From NCBI GenBank assembly GCA_030062745.1, contig CP099848.1, positions 9,817,501 to 9,881,500 on the forward strand: 64,000 nt of DNA. Reading direction: 5' to 3'. The notes under the pieces were generated by a model. The model did no database searches. It was given only the letters and a program-made list of their open reading frames with translations, and was not told where the DNA came from. Of this stretch, positions 10,308 to 22,790 are shown piece after piece. This DNA is from Capitulum mitella. Its lineage: Eukaryota; Arthropoda; Thecostraca; Pollicipedomorpha; Pollicipedidae. The position numbers were made by a program, and so were the translations under genes. Within the stretch, counting starts at the first letter, position 1. Every line of letters begins with the position of its first letter.

Positions 10308-13300
10308 TGGTCCCAATGACGGCGCTGAGGTCTTCAGTCATCACGCTGAAGGCTTTTTAATAATTATGGCGTCTGCCTCTACAGCAGACATTTAATAATG
10401 ATGTCTCTGCCTCTGGAGTAATATGGAGACTACGAAAGGGCTAACGCATGCACTTCATTAACTTTTTCTTTGTAAGGCCACCAAATATCTACTCGTGAGA
10501 TATCGCAGATGAAATACCAAAATGACACTAGCGTGGGCATTTTCTTATATCAAGGGTCGGTGGTCCGATGTATCCTTGTGTCAATCATCGGTGCTTGGAA
10601 CCGACAGATCGTTTTTTAAGCCTGCATAGTGGAAGTTCTAAAGAGTCGTGTAACTAAAGTATCTGAACTCAACGCCATTTGTGCACACTTCTCTTCAAAC
10701 AGTTCATCGGAATGGATCGTAAAGATATTGCATTAGTGACCAGAGCCGGGCTTGGATCCAGACGGAATGCAGATAAGCCCTCTGCTGCATTGTTTTACCC
10801 AATCCCTGAACAAGACGTGTGGTCCCGTCATCTCGGAAACCGTCGTATTCTGACAAAAACGAATCGGTACGCGGGTGACGAAATGTTTACCCCGGCCATC
10901 GTGAAGTAAGGTGCGAAATGGGGATGAACTGCATTACATTGGGTTCCTTGCACATGTCTACCAGTTATTTTGTCATCCCTGGACTGACTTCAGTATTTCA
11001 CCACCTTTCAGCTCCTGGGAAGGGGGTATTACTTCTCCGTTTCTATGAACACCAATAGGTTTTCGTTGGAAGTGAAGCCGTAATAAATGACGTGTCACTC
11101 GGAGACCCCAGAAAAGACGCATTTGTCGCCTCGATGACAGTGATGATGCCACAGACTAAGTCTGAACGACAAAATAGACGCTAGCATGCTGACAGCTCCA
11201 GAGGCGCATGAGTAAGGTTGAAATAGTCAGAAAAAACACATATGGCATTAGATGAACTTGTTTTATTTACAGTATATTATATTTTTATGATGAGACTGAT
11301 ATGTTTGGTGCAGGATTTGACGTAAAACCATAAAATAGCACTTGTTCATTGGTATCTAAAATACTCCACCCGTCAACGTCTGTTCATATTTACCTCAGGA
11401 AAGAAGCAGTGAACTATGAGGGCAGCATAACTGACAATTTTACGTTGTCTGAGGTCACATATTATGCTTTTTGAGGTAATCCGGCGATTATGACGTCTCT
11501 GAGCTGATCTATAGCAATCTGAATCCTGACATCAAAGAGGCTCATAATATACATTTTCTACGCTAAACCCATCATTGACTAGGAGAGGGGAACCGAAAAC
11601 CCCCCTCTCCCCCGGCGCACTTCTTCTATGTCTCCCAAACGAATAAACGCAGTAGCGTGGAACGTCCAGCAATTTTTCTTACATGAATTGTGCAAAACGT
11701 GACGAAAAACTGAAAACGAGGTCATCCTAGGTCATGCCTTAATGATGCCATCAAGACAACCATGTTTTGTGACTCGACGTTCAGTTTTACTTCTCTGCCG
11801 TGTCGCTGGTGGTTTTACAGTGCACGGTGACTGTGGCAAGCCTTACATATCAGCACGATCTTAGAGTTCAACATAGAGCACCCGTTTCCTCATGCTAGTA
11901 TATCGCAGGTCAAATATGCATTTTCCTCTTTCCGGTCAGTGAGAATACATTTTACGAAAGAAACTAAAGAAACTAATTTTTGGAAACATCCGGACAAATT
12001 ATTGAATTTTTTTTACAAGATGCACATACAACTTATTTACCGGTTTCTTGCAACAGTGCACCTTTTATGTGGTGAGGCTCTTAGTGGTTTTATGCAAATT
12101 GTAGCTTCGTGAGAAAACTGGTAGCATCCGTTTGACGCTCTAGATGATTGGTGTGAGAATATCGGCCTTTGCAACGTTGTGCGACATTTCGTCAGAATGT
12201 GTGACATGGGTCAGACTGACCTGAAGGGTCACCCAGAGATACGAGATAGAGTTAATCATTGTGCCCGTGATACTCCAGGTTTTACAGCTACAAAACGTGG
12301 CAGTGTTGCGTGTGCATGGTGATAAGGGCAATCTGAATGGCTTAATTGTACCTAAAGCTCTTTGGAAGTACCTTTTTTTGCAAATCTCTGTGTCACAAGG
12401 GCCGGGAAACATGTACTGCGTGACTCGTGACCACGGGCGTCAAATTTGACCTAGCCTGTGGCCTTCACCTTTTATGACCTTGTGTCAGGTGGCACTCAGA
12501 ATATGGGACCAAGCTGCCCGAGACGTATTGCAATCTAAACTTCTGTCTTGGTCTGCCTTTCATTGCGGTTAGGTGACTCTGGAGAATAGGGCCACTTTTG
12601 GGCGCTTGACCTGACCTGTGGCGTCATCAGTGGCCCAAAAGTAAAAAAGTGTGTCAGAAGACCGTTTGACGGTTTGACGCTGTCTATTTTTGTTCTTTGT
12701 TTGTTTTTGTTTTAGATCAGCCAAATCGGACAATTGGTTCTCGAGGTGGGTCTCTCGAGAAGCCCCCTTCCCAAGTCAATGGAAAGCGATGAAATGCCCC
12801 AGTCAGTGCCGGACTAAGTCAGTGCTAGTCATTGCGAGGGCTTATGCCGAACATGTTATCCTCAGTGAAAACACTGGGTGTCAATGGATTAATTACAGCG
12901 AAAACCGGCCGGAATACTAGGAATGCCGGACGTGGAAAACAAAAGAAATGAGATGTTGAAAGCTGCATTGACAGGAATTCACCTTTATCATTTTACCACA
13001 TTTTAGTGTTGATATTTGACGCTGGGTTTTCTGACGCTGCAGTGACGGGAATGGCATAAGCTTGGTGAGATCTGTGCGGTATATGTATTTGATCAGCAGC
13101 GCTAAGCTCGGTTTTCCGTCCTGATAGTCGCTGTGCGATGGCGTGGCCTTCTGCATCAACCGGTTGACGTCATGCTCAGCTCCTCACAGTGGAGCTTATG
13201 AGGCCTGGAAGAGCACGAGGCAGGGCGACGAACGTCCAGAACCGCCGCCTGCCGTCTGACAGTCTCAGACCTGCGGCTAGCGGCGAGATTCTGTCACTTC

Positions 13301-13409
13301 TTACATAAAACTACCAACCACATGCCACCCAAGCCTTGTGTGAAGCGACTTGCCGCTCCGCTGGATGCCCACTGCAGTCACCATCATGGCCGGGTTCCGT
13401 CTGTTGCAG
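10308..13409. other. Probable intron sequence upstream of STK32 exon 13410-13499
   Basis: No exon or gene recognised. 11582-11613 is another G-run/C-run inverted pair (GGAGAGGGG ... CCCCCTCTCC) like those in the TTAA elements. I looked for the preceding STK32 exon (HRDIKPDN region) on the + strand and did not find it here. Confidence 0.5.
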
Positions 13410-13499
13410 GCCATCCGTTCTTGTCCGACTTCAATACTGCCACATACCTGGCGCCCGGCGAGGAGGCCAGGTCTATGACGGGAACCAAACCGTACATGG
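13410..13499 (+). CDS. STK32: STK32/YANK-family kinase, exon with DFN motif and activation loop (partial gene)
   Basis: First STK32 exon visible in the window. The acceptor is CTGTTGCAG and the donor is GGTAAGT. The exon enters with two bases of a split codon (xGC, Gly expected) and ends on the first base of the Ala codon of the APE motif. It encodes HPFLSDFNTATYLAPGEE and then ARSMTGTKPYM. DFN at 13427-13435 replaces the usual magnesium-binding DFG; STK32 kinases are known for this DFN. TGTKPYM is the P+1 loop side of the activation segment. Human STK32B has ITDFNIATVVK and MAGTKPYM at this place. Known: these are little-studied protein kinases. Earlier exons (glycine loop, VAIK lysine, HRD) are not in the window as far as I can see. 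Confidence 0.9.
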
Positions 13500-14996
13500 G
13501 TAAGTCATGCGACAACAGTGAACGGGTTGGCGACAGACGAAATCGCACGCAGACATCTTGCTTGTGGTTCGACATAAGTGAGGAGAGCGGCTTTCTGGCT
13601 TAGGTTCGAGTTAGGATCAAGGTATGGTATCAGCCCGTGGAAAAAGAATCCGGTTATTGTCAGCCGTTCATTTGTAGTATTTGACACGTTTTCAGGTCAG
13701 GCTAATCACAAACATTTCACTCTCCAAGTTTTTACGGCGCCCCGGTTGTCTTCTGTGATTCCAGAGATTTTCCCATGATTCTGCTATACTGAGTCCAGGC
13801 AAGACCATTTGAATGCGCCACCGAAAAGTGATTCGAACGGCCCTGGTCCACTTTTTTCCTAACGAACATGGTATTTTTTAAACGAATAGTATGGTTATGT
13901 GGTTAAATGTCATGTTTTTCTCAACAAATAAAGTACCTCGTTTGAAATCCACACTTCACAGTCCAAATCGGTGTTAAGTGCACTTAAAAAATGCAAGTTG
14001 CATATGCAATGATTTTTGGACTAGTAAGGATGCCCGTCATACGCGACAGAATGCTGTTCGTATGTTGGTGCAATCTCAACCCCACTTATTGCATGAATCC
14101 TTAACTGGTGTGTTGTGACTTATTCACTGTCTATCACGTGCGTGCCAGTGTGTCCAAAGGAAGAAACAATGGCACGCCAGCTGATTGCACTGTTTGCTCT
14201 GACAGGGTCAATTAGTAATCAGCCTGTTCTGTGTGTACACTATGTCACCATAGAAACGCGATATCATTTACATATGCTGCCAAGCGCGAGCCCCTGTTCT
14301 GTCGATACGTAACTTGTCGCGTGACGTTCGATGACAATGGACCGCGCGGCATGGAGCGTTATTGTCTAATGTCGATCCGTCCGCTGCGAGTGCCCTGGTA
14401 AGTCCAGCAAAACAAACACCCGAGTATGGTCCACGCTGGTTTTTAACAAGTTCGCTTTAAAAATCACAGCAGTGCTGCTACTAGTAATAAGTAGTAAGCC
14501 GCTGTCGGCATGTGGTTAGAACGCCATAAATACTTTTGACAGAATCGGAAAAAAGTCTTAATGAGCTCTCGAGCGTTTTAAGTTTTTACAAATATTATCA
14601 AACGCTCGTGGAGCTCGGGGAAACTAATATAGATTCAACAAAGAGTGCCAACTATGCATTCAGTATAAATTACGCACAGTGCAGGAGCTACTTTTCGGCT
14701 TCTGTGTATAATGTTTCCTCAGTCGTTGCGTGGGTTATTTGTTTTTAATGTGCGACGTGAGCTATGACAAACTCTTGTCAGAATGGAAGTCCTTACGCTA
14801 ATTAATTACAGCATTTTCGGCATTTCAGTTCATTTGAGCATTTCATCAGAATTCAGCATTCCGGGATATTCCGGCATTTTAACGTACAACATATTTCCCA
14901 TATTTTGATACAGGTTAATTTCATTAGACTGCATCAAGACGCGGTCCGGCCGCCAGCGACCCACCCTCGAGCCGTGCCGTCCGCTGTGACCCTCAG
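13500..14996 (+). other. STK32 intron, phase 1
   Basis: Runs GTAAGT to CCCTCAG. No gene or element was recognised inside. ORFs at 14115-14312 and 14536-14748 look like chance. Confidence 0.75.
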
Positions 14997-15214
14997 CGCC
15001 GGAGATCTTCGACTGCCAGTCGGACGAGCGACGCGGCTACGGCTTCCCGGTCGACTGGTGGTCGCTGGGTGTGGTGGCGCTCGAGCTGCACCAGGGCGTG
15101 CGGCCGTTCGACATCCACGCCAGCACGCCCATCAGCGACGTGCGCGAGAGACTACGCGCCCCTCCGCGCTGTCCGCCCTCAGCCAACCCCGGCTTTGTGG
15201 CGCTCGTCGGAAAG
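14997..15214 (+). CDS. STK32: STK32/YANK-family kinase, exon with APE and DWWSLG motifs
   Basis: The first two bases (CG) complete Ala with the last base of the previous exon, giving APEIFD. The exon then encodes GYGFPVDWWSLGVVALEL (DWWSLG at 15053-15070, kinase subdomain IX), HQGVRPFDIHASTPISDV, and ends NPGFVALVGK before the donor GTGGGT, in phase 0. Human STK32B has YPVDWWSLGITAYELL and GWRPYEIHSVTPIDEI in the same order, which makes the assignment firm. Compared with vertebrate STK32, the segment after APE lacks a few residues of the EVFQVYMDRGPG region. GC at third positions is very high, unlike the flanking introns. Confidence 0.95.
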
Positions 15215-15317
15215 GTGGGTAGACTGTGCCTCAGGGGCTGTCGCGTTCGATAGGTTGTCCTGCCGTGCTGGATGCATCACTAGATGTGGATGGCGCAGAA
15301 GGCATGGATTTTAAGTG
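15215..15317 (+). other. Start of 17.6 kb STK32 intron
   Basis: The intron runs from 15215 (GTGGGT) to 32791 (CCCGCAG) in phase 0. Element B begins only about 100 bp into it. The rest of the intron is listed below by content. Confidence 0.85.
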
Positions 15318-16523
15318 TTAACCCTGTTTCCGGCAGGTGCGGGGGGCTCAATCCGCCCCCCGGGTTTTCTGCTTGTCAATTCCAGGCTTTTTGACGCAGC
15401 TTCATGAAACTTTGTCACTTTTCCTAGCTATTCTTTCTACGTACTGCGACAGAATTTTGAAATTCTGTTTTGCCCACGGACGGAGCCAGACAACGTTTTT
15501 GAGGGACACCTCAGGCCATTTTTGGCCATGTTGAGGGTAGAAGGAAAATGACTGCCACAAGTAGCGTTTTTAAGATAGAACTTGAAACCTTATATGATTG
15601 TAGAGTTAAATAGTTGGGCAACGTGCAAATACAATTTTGTTTATCTAAGGTCACTTTAGAAGGTCGCGTCATGGTCAAAAGTCAAAATTGGCTTTATTGT
15701 AATACTTTCGGCGCTGTTGTTTGGGATGCCAAACCAAGAATATATATGACGTAGAACGGTGCCCTCTACTTGCGTATCAAGTTTCAGCTTGAAATCGGGT
15801 TGGATCACGGAGCTATGGCCTAAAATGTGAGTGCGCGTACCCTATACCATAATAGTCGTAAAATGGAATTTTTTGAAATAGAGTGAATTCAAATGACTGA
15901 AAACGTTTGCAGATCATAAAAATGCACACGAGGCCAAGTGACTCCAAGGTCACTAGAAGTCATTTAAGGTCAAAGGTCACAAGTTGATCTGAAGAACATT
16001 TGACCATGACATTTCCCCCTTTTTTCATGTCCCTGGCACCGCCTATGATAACATTATGCAAACATTGTAATACGATTTGTACTTCTTTGGCGTAACATGA
16101 CTAGCAGAAGCCAAAAAACTGTTTCTACCGTCTTTTTTCATTCAGTTGTTAAAAAACTAATCCACCTATTTTTGAAATCCTGTGAAGGCCTATGAATTTT
16201 CTCAGAATTTCAAATCTATGTACCAATGGTAAAAGTCCCATTCATAATATCTTGATGCATGCCAGTTGCATTAAAATCGGCCCATAAACAGCGGAGTTAA
16301 CAAATACAGAAATATTCTTCATTTTTGTTTTTTTGTCCCCCTATATCCACCCTTTTCAGAATTTTTAAAACTTTTTAAAAAAATGTAGTTTACGTCATGG
16401 GAAATTGATTATCGTTTGTTGCGATGAAATCGGACGAGTAGATCTTGATATCCCAGGGGGGCCGAATTCTCCCCCCCCTGCCGAGAATCGGCCATGCCGC
16501 TAGCCCTCCGGGAATAGGGTTAA
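15318..16523 (+). mobile_element. TTAA-flanked non-autonomous DNA element B (about 1.2 kb)
   Basis: Bordered by TTAA at 15318-15321 and 16520-16523. The left end is TTAACCCTGTTTCCGG and the right end, reverse complemented, is TTAACCCTATTCCCGG. Subterminal G-run/C-run hairpins lie at 15341-15361 and 16456-16478. Length (1206 bp), target and architecture match element A (8862-10071, 1210 bp), although hairpin loops and interior sequence differ. The interior holds AGGTCA-type motifs, densest around 15940-15985. No transposase ORF is present. Confidence 0.75.
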
Positions 16524-18660
16524 AATGCAATTTGCGTTAAGCTGGTGAAGTGGCGGGTGTTTTAATGTGTCAAATGATGAGTTGAATAGGCAGGCTTCAC
16601 ATCCAGCTTGACATAAGCTGAGGAAGCTTTCGATCTCTTGCGTAGGCATTCGATGACTTGACCTTTGACCAGAGTTCAAAGATTATGTACACCACGTATC
16701 TACTTGTGATGGAGGCGGAGAAAGATACTTTCACGTTGGCGCCGTCGTCGTGAAATGACTCGTATCGCTCAAACGTCGCAAGGTGATTTTATTTAATGAT
16801 CGATCAGTTCGAAGAATTAAGGGAAGTTGCCCTGTCCGTGGCGTTATTATCCATGCCCGAGAATCTGGAATTACGGGAACAGCAAAATGGATGGCGTCCA
16901 CGAATCGGAAATTTGGACTCGAAGTATGTTTTACTGTTCAATAATAATCTGGCTCACGTGAGTCGACTGTATATAGTCTCGGCGTACTTCCCAGTCATCA
17001 AAATACGTTCTGAACGCAATTCCCATCCGTAATTTCCATACAGATGGTCCCAATGTGATCCGTGCTACTTCCGCATTGTGGCGTCCTAAACGGGACGTTC
17101 CACTTTAACGATTGTTGTAACCTGAGAGAGCCAAGTTTTAACTTGTAGTCTTCGAAGCTGATTTAAAAGGCACACCATGCCTAGAAACTTAACATCGGCA
17201 GAATTGCAAAGCGATTTCCCGCCGATTTCTCGCGCCCTATTCATCCGTGTCCTACGGTGAGCTGATGCATGATAGAAAGAACGTGCGCAGGTCCATGAAC
17301 GTTCGCAGAATATCCATGTTTCGTAATAATGAAAGATAGCGTCGGAATATACGAGTATGCTAGGTTTTCACGAACCAGATCTTGTGGTACGTCTTGGCAT
17401 TTGCCAGAAAAGGGAGTGCTGAAAATATTAAGGGGAATATTTCTTTTGGACCGTCCTTTTCTACGTATCAAGAGTCGACAACGGTGGAACATTTTCTTTA
17501 AGCTACGAAAGCGCTGTTACGAACCTGCTAACTTCGAAAAGCTGGCTAATTTTCCGGAAACATTTAATTGCAGCCTTAAGTGACACTAAGTTTACATCAC
17601 AGGACGCCTGGTAACACGTTGAGCTTATTAGCATAAAAGCCCCATTTTCTCGGTATTTGGTGGCTATGTAACAGACGCAAACAGTCGTGGTGGATTGCCG
17701 CTAACTTCACTGAACCAAAAGCTCGAGGCGTATGGTTGGTCGACTGGGAGAAAACAATCACTCATTTGATGACGTTCGGAAGCGAGCTTATAACTTTTCA
17801 AATCACGGTATGATCCTCACCATGCATGTCCAGTACATGGTAAATCATAGATGTCAGTCGCAACTATGAACACGTCCACACCCTGCATATCCAGTACAGG
17901 GTAAATCTTAGGTCCTAATCACAACTGTGAACTCGTTCACCCACCTGCCAGTATTTTCTACCTCGTTGACAGCTGACCATTGCTTTGGAGAGCCGCTGAT
18001 TGGGGCCTTGCTACCCGAAATTTTGACGTCATCTGTTGCATTGCGCAGCATTTAAATTGGGCAATATGCATGCATGCTTGCATGCATTTATGATTAAAGC
18101 GCTGCCGAAGTGATACCAGGCTTTCTAAATATTCGAATCAAAGTGAACCGTCGCAGGAGTTCGAGAGAATCCATACAGCAGTGACGCGCGCAGTTAACAG
18201 GTGACCAGAATAGCTTTCCCTCGCCACCGTGTGGGCTGAGCAGTCTTAATGCTGCTGTGAGGGAGATGCTGCGCAGCGTTCCGTCGCGACCTTTTGCTTG
18301 GAGACCGGCCTCTGCGTGGAATGGCATAGTCAGAAGGCGAGATATTCTGGTGGGCTACCTTTCCTGCGGGGAAAAGTTTTTATAACCATTGGAACGACTG
18401 AGCTACCATGTATCAGTCACTGCTGTCTGCCTTTGGCTCTCTTTAGCCCCTTTTCTTTGTAAACCTGTTTTCCAGTTCACTTTCTGGATCACCAGAAGAT
18501 GGCCCAACATAAGTATTTGTAACCAAAGCAGCGTTCCGTGTAATGAATACTTTTTGGTCATCTCAGTCGTCCACCGTTCATCGCTATGCATGTCAGAGCT
18601 AGAAACTGGCCAAGTTACGTTTGTGCTGACTACCACACCATCGTGTCGTGCCCTCGGCGG
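16524..18660. other. STK32 intron, no gene recognised
   Basis: Only short overlapping ORFs on both strands. Contains a 61-bp tandem duplication (17821-17942). Confidence 0.6.
17821..17942. repeat. Tandem duplication, two diverged 61-bp units
   Basis: CATGCATGTCCAGTACATGG and CCTGCATATCCAGTACAGGG begin the two units. The rest (GTAAATC, CGCAACTATGAAC versus CACAACTGTGAAC) also aligns. Confidence 0.7.
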
Positions 18661-18790
18661 CACGTTAAACTTTCGCCACAAAATCGCCTGTTACATGTAA
18701 TTGTGCGATCGGATGTAGGGTTGCAATGCAATACGCAACGAACTCTGCTTAGCATATGGTCCGATTCCAACATCACCCCAGCAGCCATTC
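18661..18790 (+). repeat. Dispersed SINE-like repeat, copy 1
   Basis: Shares with 29305-29432 the blocks GTTAAAC, TCGCCACAAAATC, GTTACATG, GATCGGATGTAGGG, CCGATTCC and CATCACC-GCAGC in order. A third copy is at 34862-34943. CTCCGATTCC in copies 2 and 3 resembles a Pol III B-box, but tRNA origin is not shown. Confidence 0.65.
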
Positions 18791-19019
18791 GGCCATTTCT
18801 GACGTGGGCTTTAAGATGAAATCTTGCAAAAATAGTGGGTTGCTTCTGATATATGACGAAATGCGCAACTACTCCATTTTTGAAAACAAGTTTGTCGTGC
18901 ACGATGATCTTTTCACCCGAAATGTCCTCCAGGTCATTTTACAAGTTCACCTGCTTCCCTCAAAAAAGAACCAGCCACCTGCGTTGTTGGACTGAGCTGC
19001 ACCACGCTGTCTCGGGCGT

Positions 19020-19330
19020 TCAGCCGGACTGCAGACCATGCAGGCCGTCCCGCCGACACGCTCATTTTGGCGCCATCTGCGGATCCCCGATGTAAATCGC
19101 CCGCCAAATGGCCGCGCCGGGCCGGCGGCGCGTCGGCTCCGCGGCCGCCGGCCGAAATTGCTGGCGGCGGGAGTCGCCGGCGTCGGACTGCCGAGTTGCC
19201 GAGCTCGGAGCTGCGGCCAGACGTGGTGAGCGGGGAGCCCGGGAGAGGCGGGCCGTGCCGCGCTCCGGCGGTGTGAAGTCGGCGGCACCGTGGCCCGGGA
19301 AGCCGTCCGGGGGGTCCGGGCTGCTGTTCG
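19020..19330. promoter_or_regulatory. GC-rich, CpG-dense island
   Basis: A compact block with CG far more frequent than in flanking sequence; ORFs are open in several frames on both strands because stops are rare. No protein family is recognised in any frame. It could be a promoter or first exon of an unannotated or alternative transcript, or a GC-rich repeat. No TATA or initiator decides this. Confidence 0.35.
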
Positions 19331-20460
19331 GGCAGTACATTACCTCCAGTAGTCAAACGTCTGGTCAAAATAGAGGGTATAACGCTGGTTCAACACTTTT
19401 AACCAACACTTTCATTGGTTGCGGCAATAATTTCACGGACGAGAACTAATTCTAAGTGAAAAAATCAGTACGACCATCAAGAAACTGCCAGTGCAGTGAA
19501 GAACTGAAGTTTTGTGCAACTCGAAGTGTCGTAAGACCATGCCATAGCCGAATAGATAAACAGCAAGGAGGCACTGCTATTCTGAAAACAGATAAGTAGA
19601 TGCGCGGTCTTGAACTCCCGCCGTCACCATTTCCTTTCCTTATTTCGTGCGCTGGCATCTGCCTGAAAATTACGCGCTCACTGCAGTGTGTGTGGGGGGG
19701 GGGGGAGGGAGGCATGTGTTCCACGTCTGTCTCATGATCTGTTCAACCGAATGCAGCTAAATTTCGGGAAGCAGTCAGTGTAGTTATCACAAATCCCTGT
19801 AATTAAATTGCCAAGGTGCAATAAATCGAGGTCAAACGAGGTAAGACACGGAATATCTACCATCCATTTTCTTCCTCCAGATTGGCAAGTGATCGCAACC
19901 ATATTTTGTGCAAGCTTATTCCGCGTTATTTCGCATGATGAATTCATATACGGCATAGCGGATTCTGTCTAGGCCTACTATGTTAATATCAATGTGGGCC
20001 ATTTTTGGAGAAGACAGAATGCTACATCTTTCTAATTAATCTTGGATTGCTGCAGTCATTTGGCCCGACGTAACTTACCTGTGCTTTGGAACATCTGCAT
20101 TCACCGTGCAGTGAAAGTCCCCACCAAAGTTTCTTATGAACTATTTGCAAAGCGTTGCATTTGCAATACCTGACTTTGTTTAATTTCGATTGAACTGATC
20201 TGGATCACTTGTGCGTCATAGTAAGTATATTAATGCTGTATCCTAATTTTTCCTATTGTTTCGTTTAAATTGGATAAATGGATGTAAAGAAAAAATAAAG
20301 AATGTTTGGTGCGGATTCCTGATTCGGTTGAACTAAATTAGGCTCTATGTGCATTGAATAACAAATTTATCACAAGGGTTAACTCCTCATAAAGATTTGT
20401 GCCTGGCTGCCCGTCAGCACCTGCTCCATAAGTAGCATAGCATTAGCATAGTCAAACACG
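19331..20460. other. STK32 intron, no gene recognised
   Basis: Ordinary AT-richer sequence with a short poly-G tract at about 19694-19706. Confidence 0.55.
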
Positions 20461-20960
20461 CGTGCGGCCGTCCACTGTCGACGGTCGGTGGGCTGCGCGA
20501 TCCACCTGCCGACCAGCATGGATCAAGAAAAATCGTTTTCCTAGATGTTATCGTTTCACCGTCTTTGCTCGGTCGCCAGGCACATCGTTACAGTTACTTC
20601 CTGATGTCCCCGGACATTATGACGGCACTCAACCTCCATGGACGGTTTCCGACGGAGCCGGAACCAGATGCAGTGAACCGGCGGGAGGCGTCCGACGTAG
20701 GCACTCCCAGCCTGGCGTTATTCATTGCAGCCAGTCTTGGCTGAGGCCCGTCGCCCGACAGCCCGCTGGCGTCATGACAGAGCGGTGTCGCTACACGCTG
20801 CAGATGACGCGCCGCGGCCGCCACAATACGGGGGTGACACAGCTGCACGGGCCGCCCGCTGGGTGCTCTTGACGCGCTCAGGAATGGGCCGCTGACAATC
20901 CCGGTAGCGGCGGTGGCTTCTTTGTGTCGCACCGCGCCAGAGCGTAGCGCCGTTGAATGC
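20461..20960. other. GC-rich stretch with ORFs on both strands, product unknown
   Basis: Plus ORF 20462-20872 and minus ORF 20594-20932 overlap. Another plus frame reads MSPDIMTALNLHGRFPTEPE. None matches a family I know. Composition alone can explain the open frames. It may be a decayed mobile element ORF or exon. Confidence 0.25.
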
Positions 20961-21725
20961 CGGCACGGCGGAGACGGATGGAAGTAGCGAGGATCTCACG
21001 CTCCGGTGATGGAGAAAACCTCTGCGTATGGAAATGCTTAGTGTGGCTTTCGTTGTGATAGACTGTTGTACCTCTGCCTCCAAGCGATACCGTAATGACT
21101 TTGGGCTTAGCCATGGTATTATGTTTACAGAGTAGGCAAAGAGGTAGCCCCGTCGACCTTTAAGAATTTCAGCGTAATTCCTATCATATCCCAAGAAAGA
21201 ACATGACTCCAAAATGGCCCCGCCTACTTCAAAACTGTTCTTACATCTGTGTCTTTGTGCCTTAACAGAACATGCTGATTTGATAGCTGTGGCCGTTATT
21301 TCAAAGTAATCTAGAAATTCCACTGTCCTGCTATTTCATAACTATGGCTGTAGGTTCCTCTCGGAAAATACACATAGCCTTCTTTTGACGTGAGTTTTGT
21401 TTTTACAGAGGTCCGTTGTTGAAATGCGTACAAGGAAACTAGTTCTGAACCTTTTAATAACGTAATGTTAGTTAAAAAATTCATTTGGTTTTGTTGCCTT
21501 GGTGTTTCATCTAATGCCGTAACTGAATGATGAATTTTGGAGCCTTGGATATGCTTTTAGTAACAATCACCCAAATTAATTCGTGGCGAGGAATTATTTC
21601 ACGCATTTGTGATTTACTGAGTATTAGTGGTAACTTCATCTCACGAGTAACTGATTTGGGCGAGATTTCATTGCACTTGTTTTGACCCAGCACTGACAGT
21701 TTTCAAAAGTTGGTTTCTGATCATC

Positions 21726-21777
21726 CCTTAGGCTGCTACTAGTCAGGTGCTAGTGACCACCAGACAGCAGCCTAAGG
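21726..21777. repeat. Perfect 12-bp inverted repeat (hairpin)
   Basis: CCTTAGGCTGCT at 21726-21737 and AGCAGCCTAAGG at 21766-21777, with a 28-base loop that holds a further short CTAGT pair. Confidence 0.75.
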
Positions 21778-22488
21778 TACACTCATTTTAACAAACTAGG
21801 ATCGCTATGGTTGCTACGTATAATTGTGGACGTCCACTACATAGAATAAGGGAAGGTATGTAGTCACTCCCTTGAGTCAAGTGGTCTATTGTCTACCATA
21901 ACGGTGTCAAAACCAGGGCCGGGCAGGCCTAGCCATAAACCCGGTTTGGTCCTGTCCGGGTCCATACCAGGTGCTTGTAGGAAATTTGCCCATATTCCTT
22001 CGATTTTCTACTGACAGCCCCTCAAAAAAACTAAGCCTAGACCGGGCCTTGTCGTCATATTGTTGCTCCCCGGCCCCGGACACTCTCCAAGGCTGACATC
22101 CATGTATTGGTAAGATACATACCTATATATTTGGCGATTTGCAAAAAGCACAGGGTGGGGTGGCTTATGGAAATATTGGCCTTACCCGAGGAGAATCTGG
22201 CGGTTATTTTGTATGTAAATGAAGCAATGAAGTGTGAATAGTTGTCTGACTATGCCTTCTAGAACTTCTCAAAATTGGTTGCAATACAGGGGTGTCGATC
22301 TGTATTCTTTTGAGAAGGCCCTGACCCACCCACTGTTGATTTTGGCCTACCCAATGCTGGTTTGGCGGCCCCCCATGTTTTCCGCCGGTTTTAAATGGAC
22401 ATTGAAGTAATATAGAGTAATAATAATGAGAAGAACGGCCGCAATACGAAAGAGATGGTCGGAAAGTAAAGAATATAAAGTCTAGGTT

Positions 22489-22540
22489 ATACATATATAT
22501 GTATATATATGGCATATATTACATATATATTATATATGGC

Positions 22541-22571
<31 letters not shown>

Positions 22572-22580
22572 CATGACAAT
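22489..22580. repeat. Compound TA-rich microsatellite
   Basis: ATATATGTATATATATGGC and similar units repeat with palindromic character. Confidence 0.8.
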
Positions 22581-22745
22581 AAAAGCAATTTCTACTTCAT
22601 AAAGAGCAACAAAAAAACTTATATATTTCCGTTGGCCGAATTAAAGTGAGCTAAATCCGTTGAGAAACCCACATTTGGGGGAGTTTAGGTTGTCGGGCTC
22701 TCGGCTCGGCCCCCCAATGATTTACAGAAAATGACACCCCTGTTG

Positions 22746-22749
<4 letters not shown>

Positions 22750-22787
<38 letters not shown>
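22750..22787. repeat. (TA)n microsatellite
   Basis: About 19 TA units. Confidence 0.9.

Positions 22788-22790
<3 letters not shown>

Noticed and set aside
1-13409. Upstream STK32 exons (glycine loop, HRD region)
   Set aside because: I looked for coding of HRDIKPDN-like and GGDLRYHL-like segments and found none, so they are presumed to lie before the window.
18934-19368. 144-codon minus-strand ORF in the CpG-rich block
   Set aside because: Several frames on both strands are open because of composition, and the Pro/Arg/Gly-rich product matches nothing I know.
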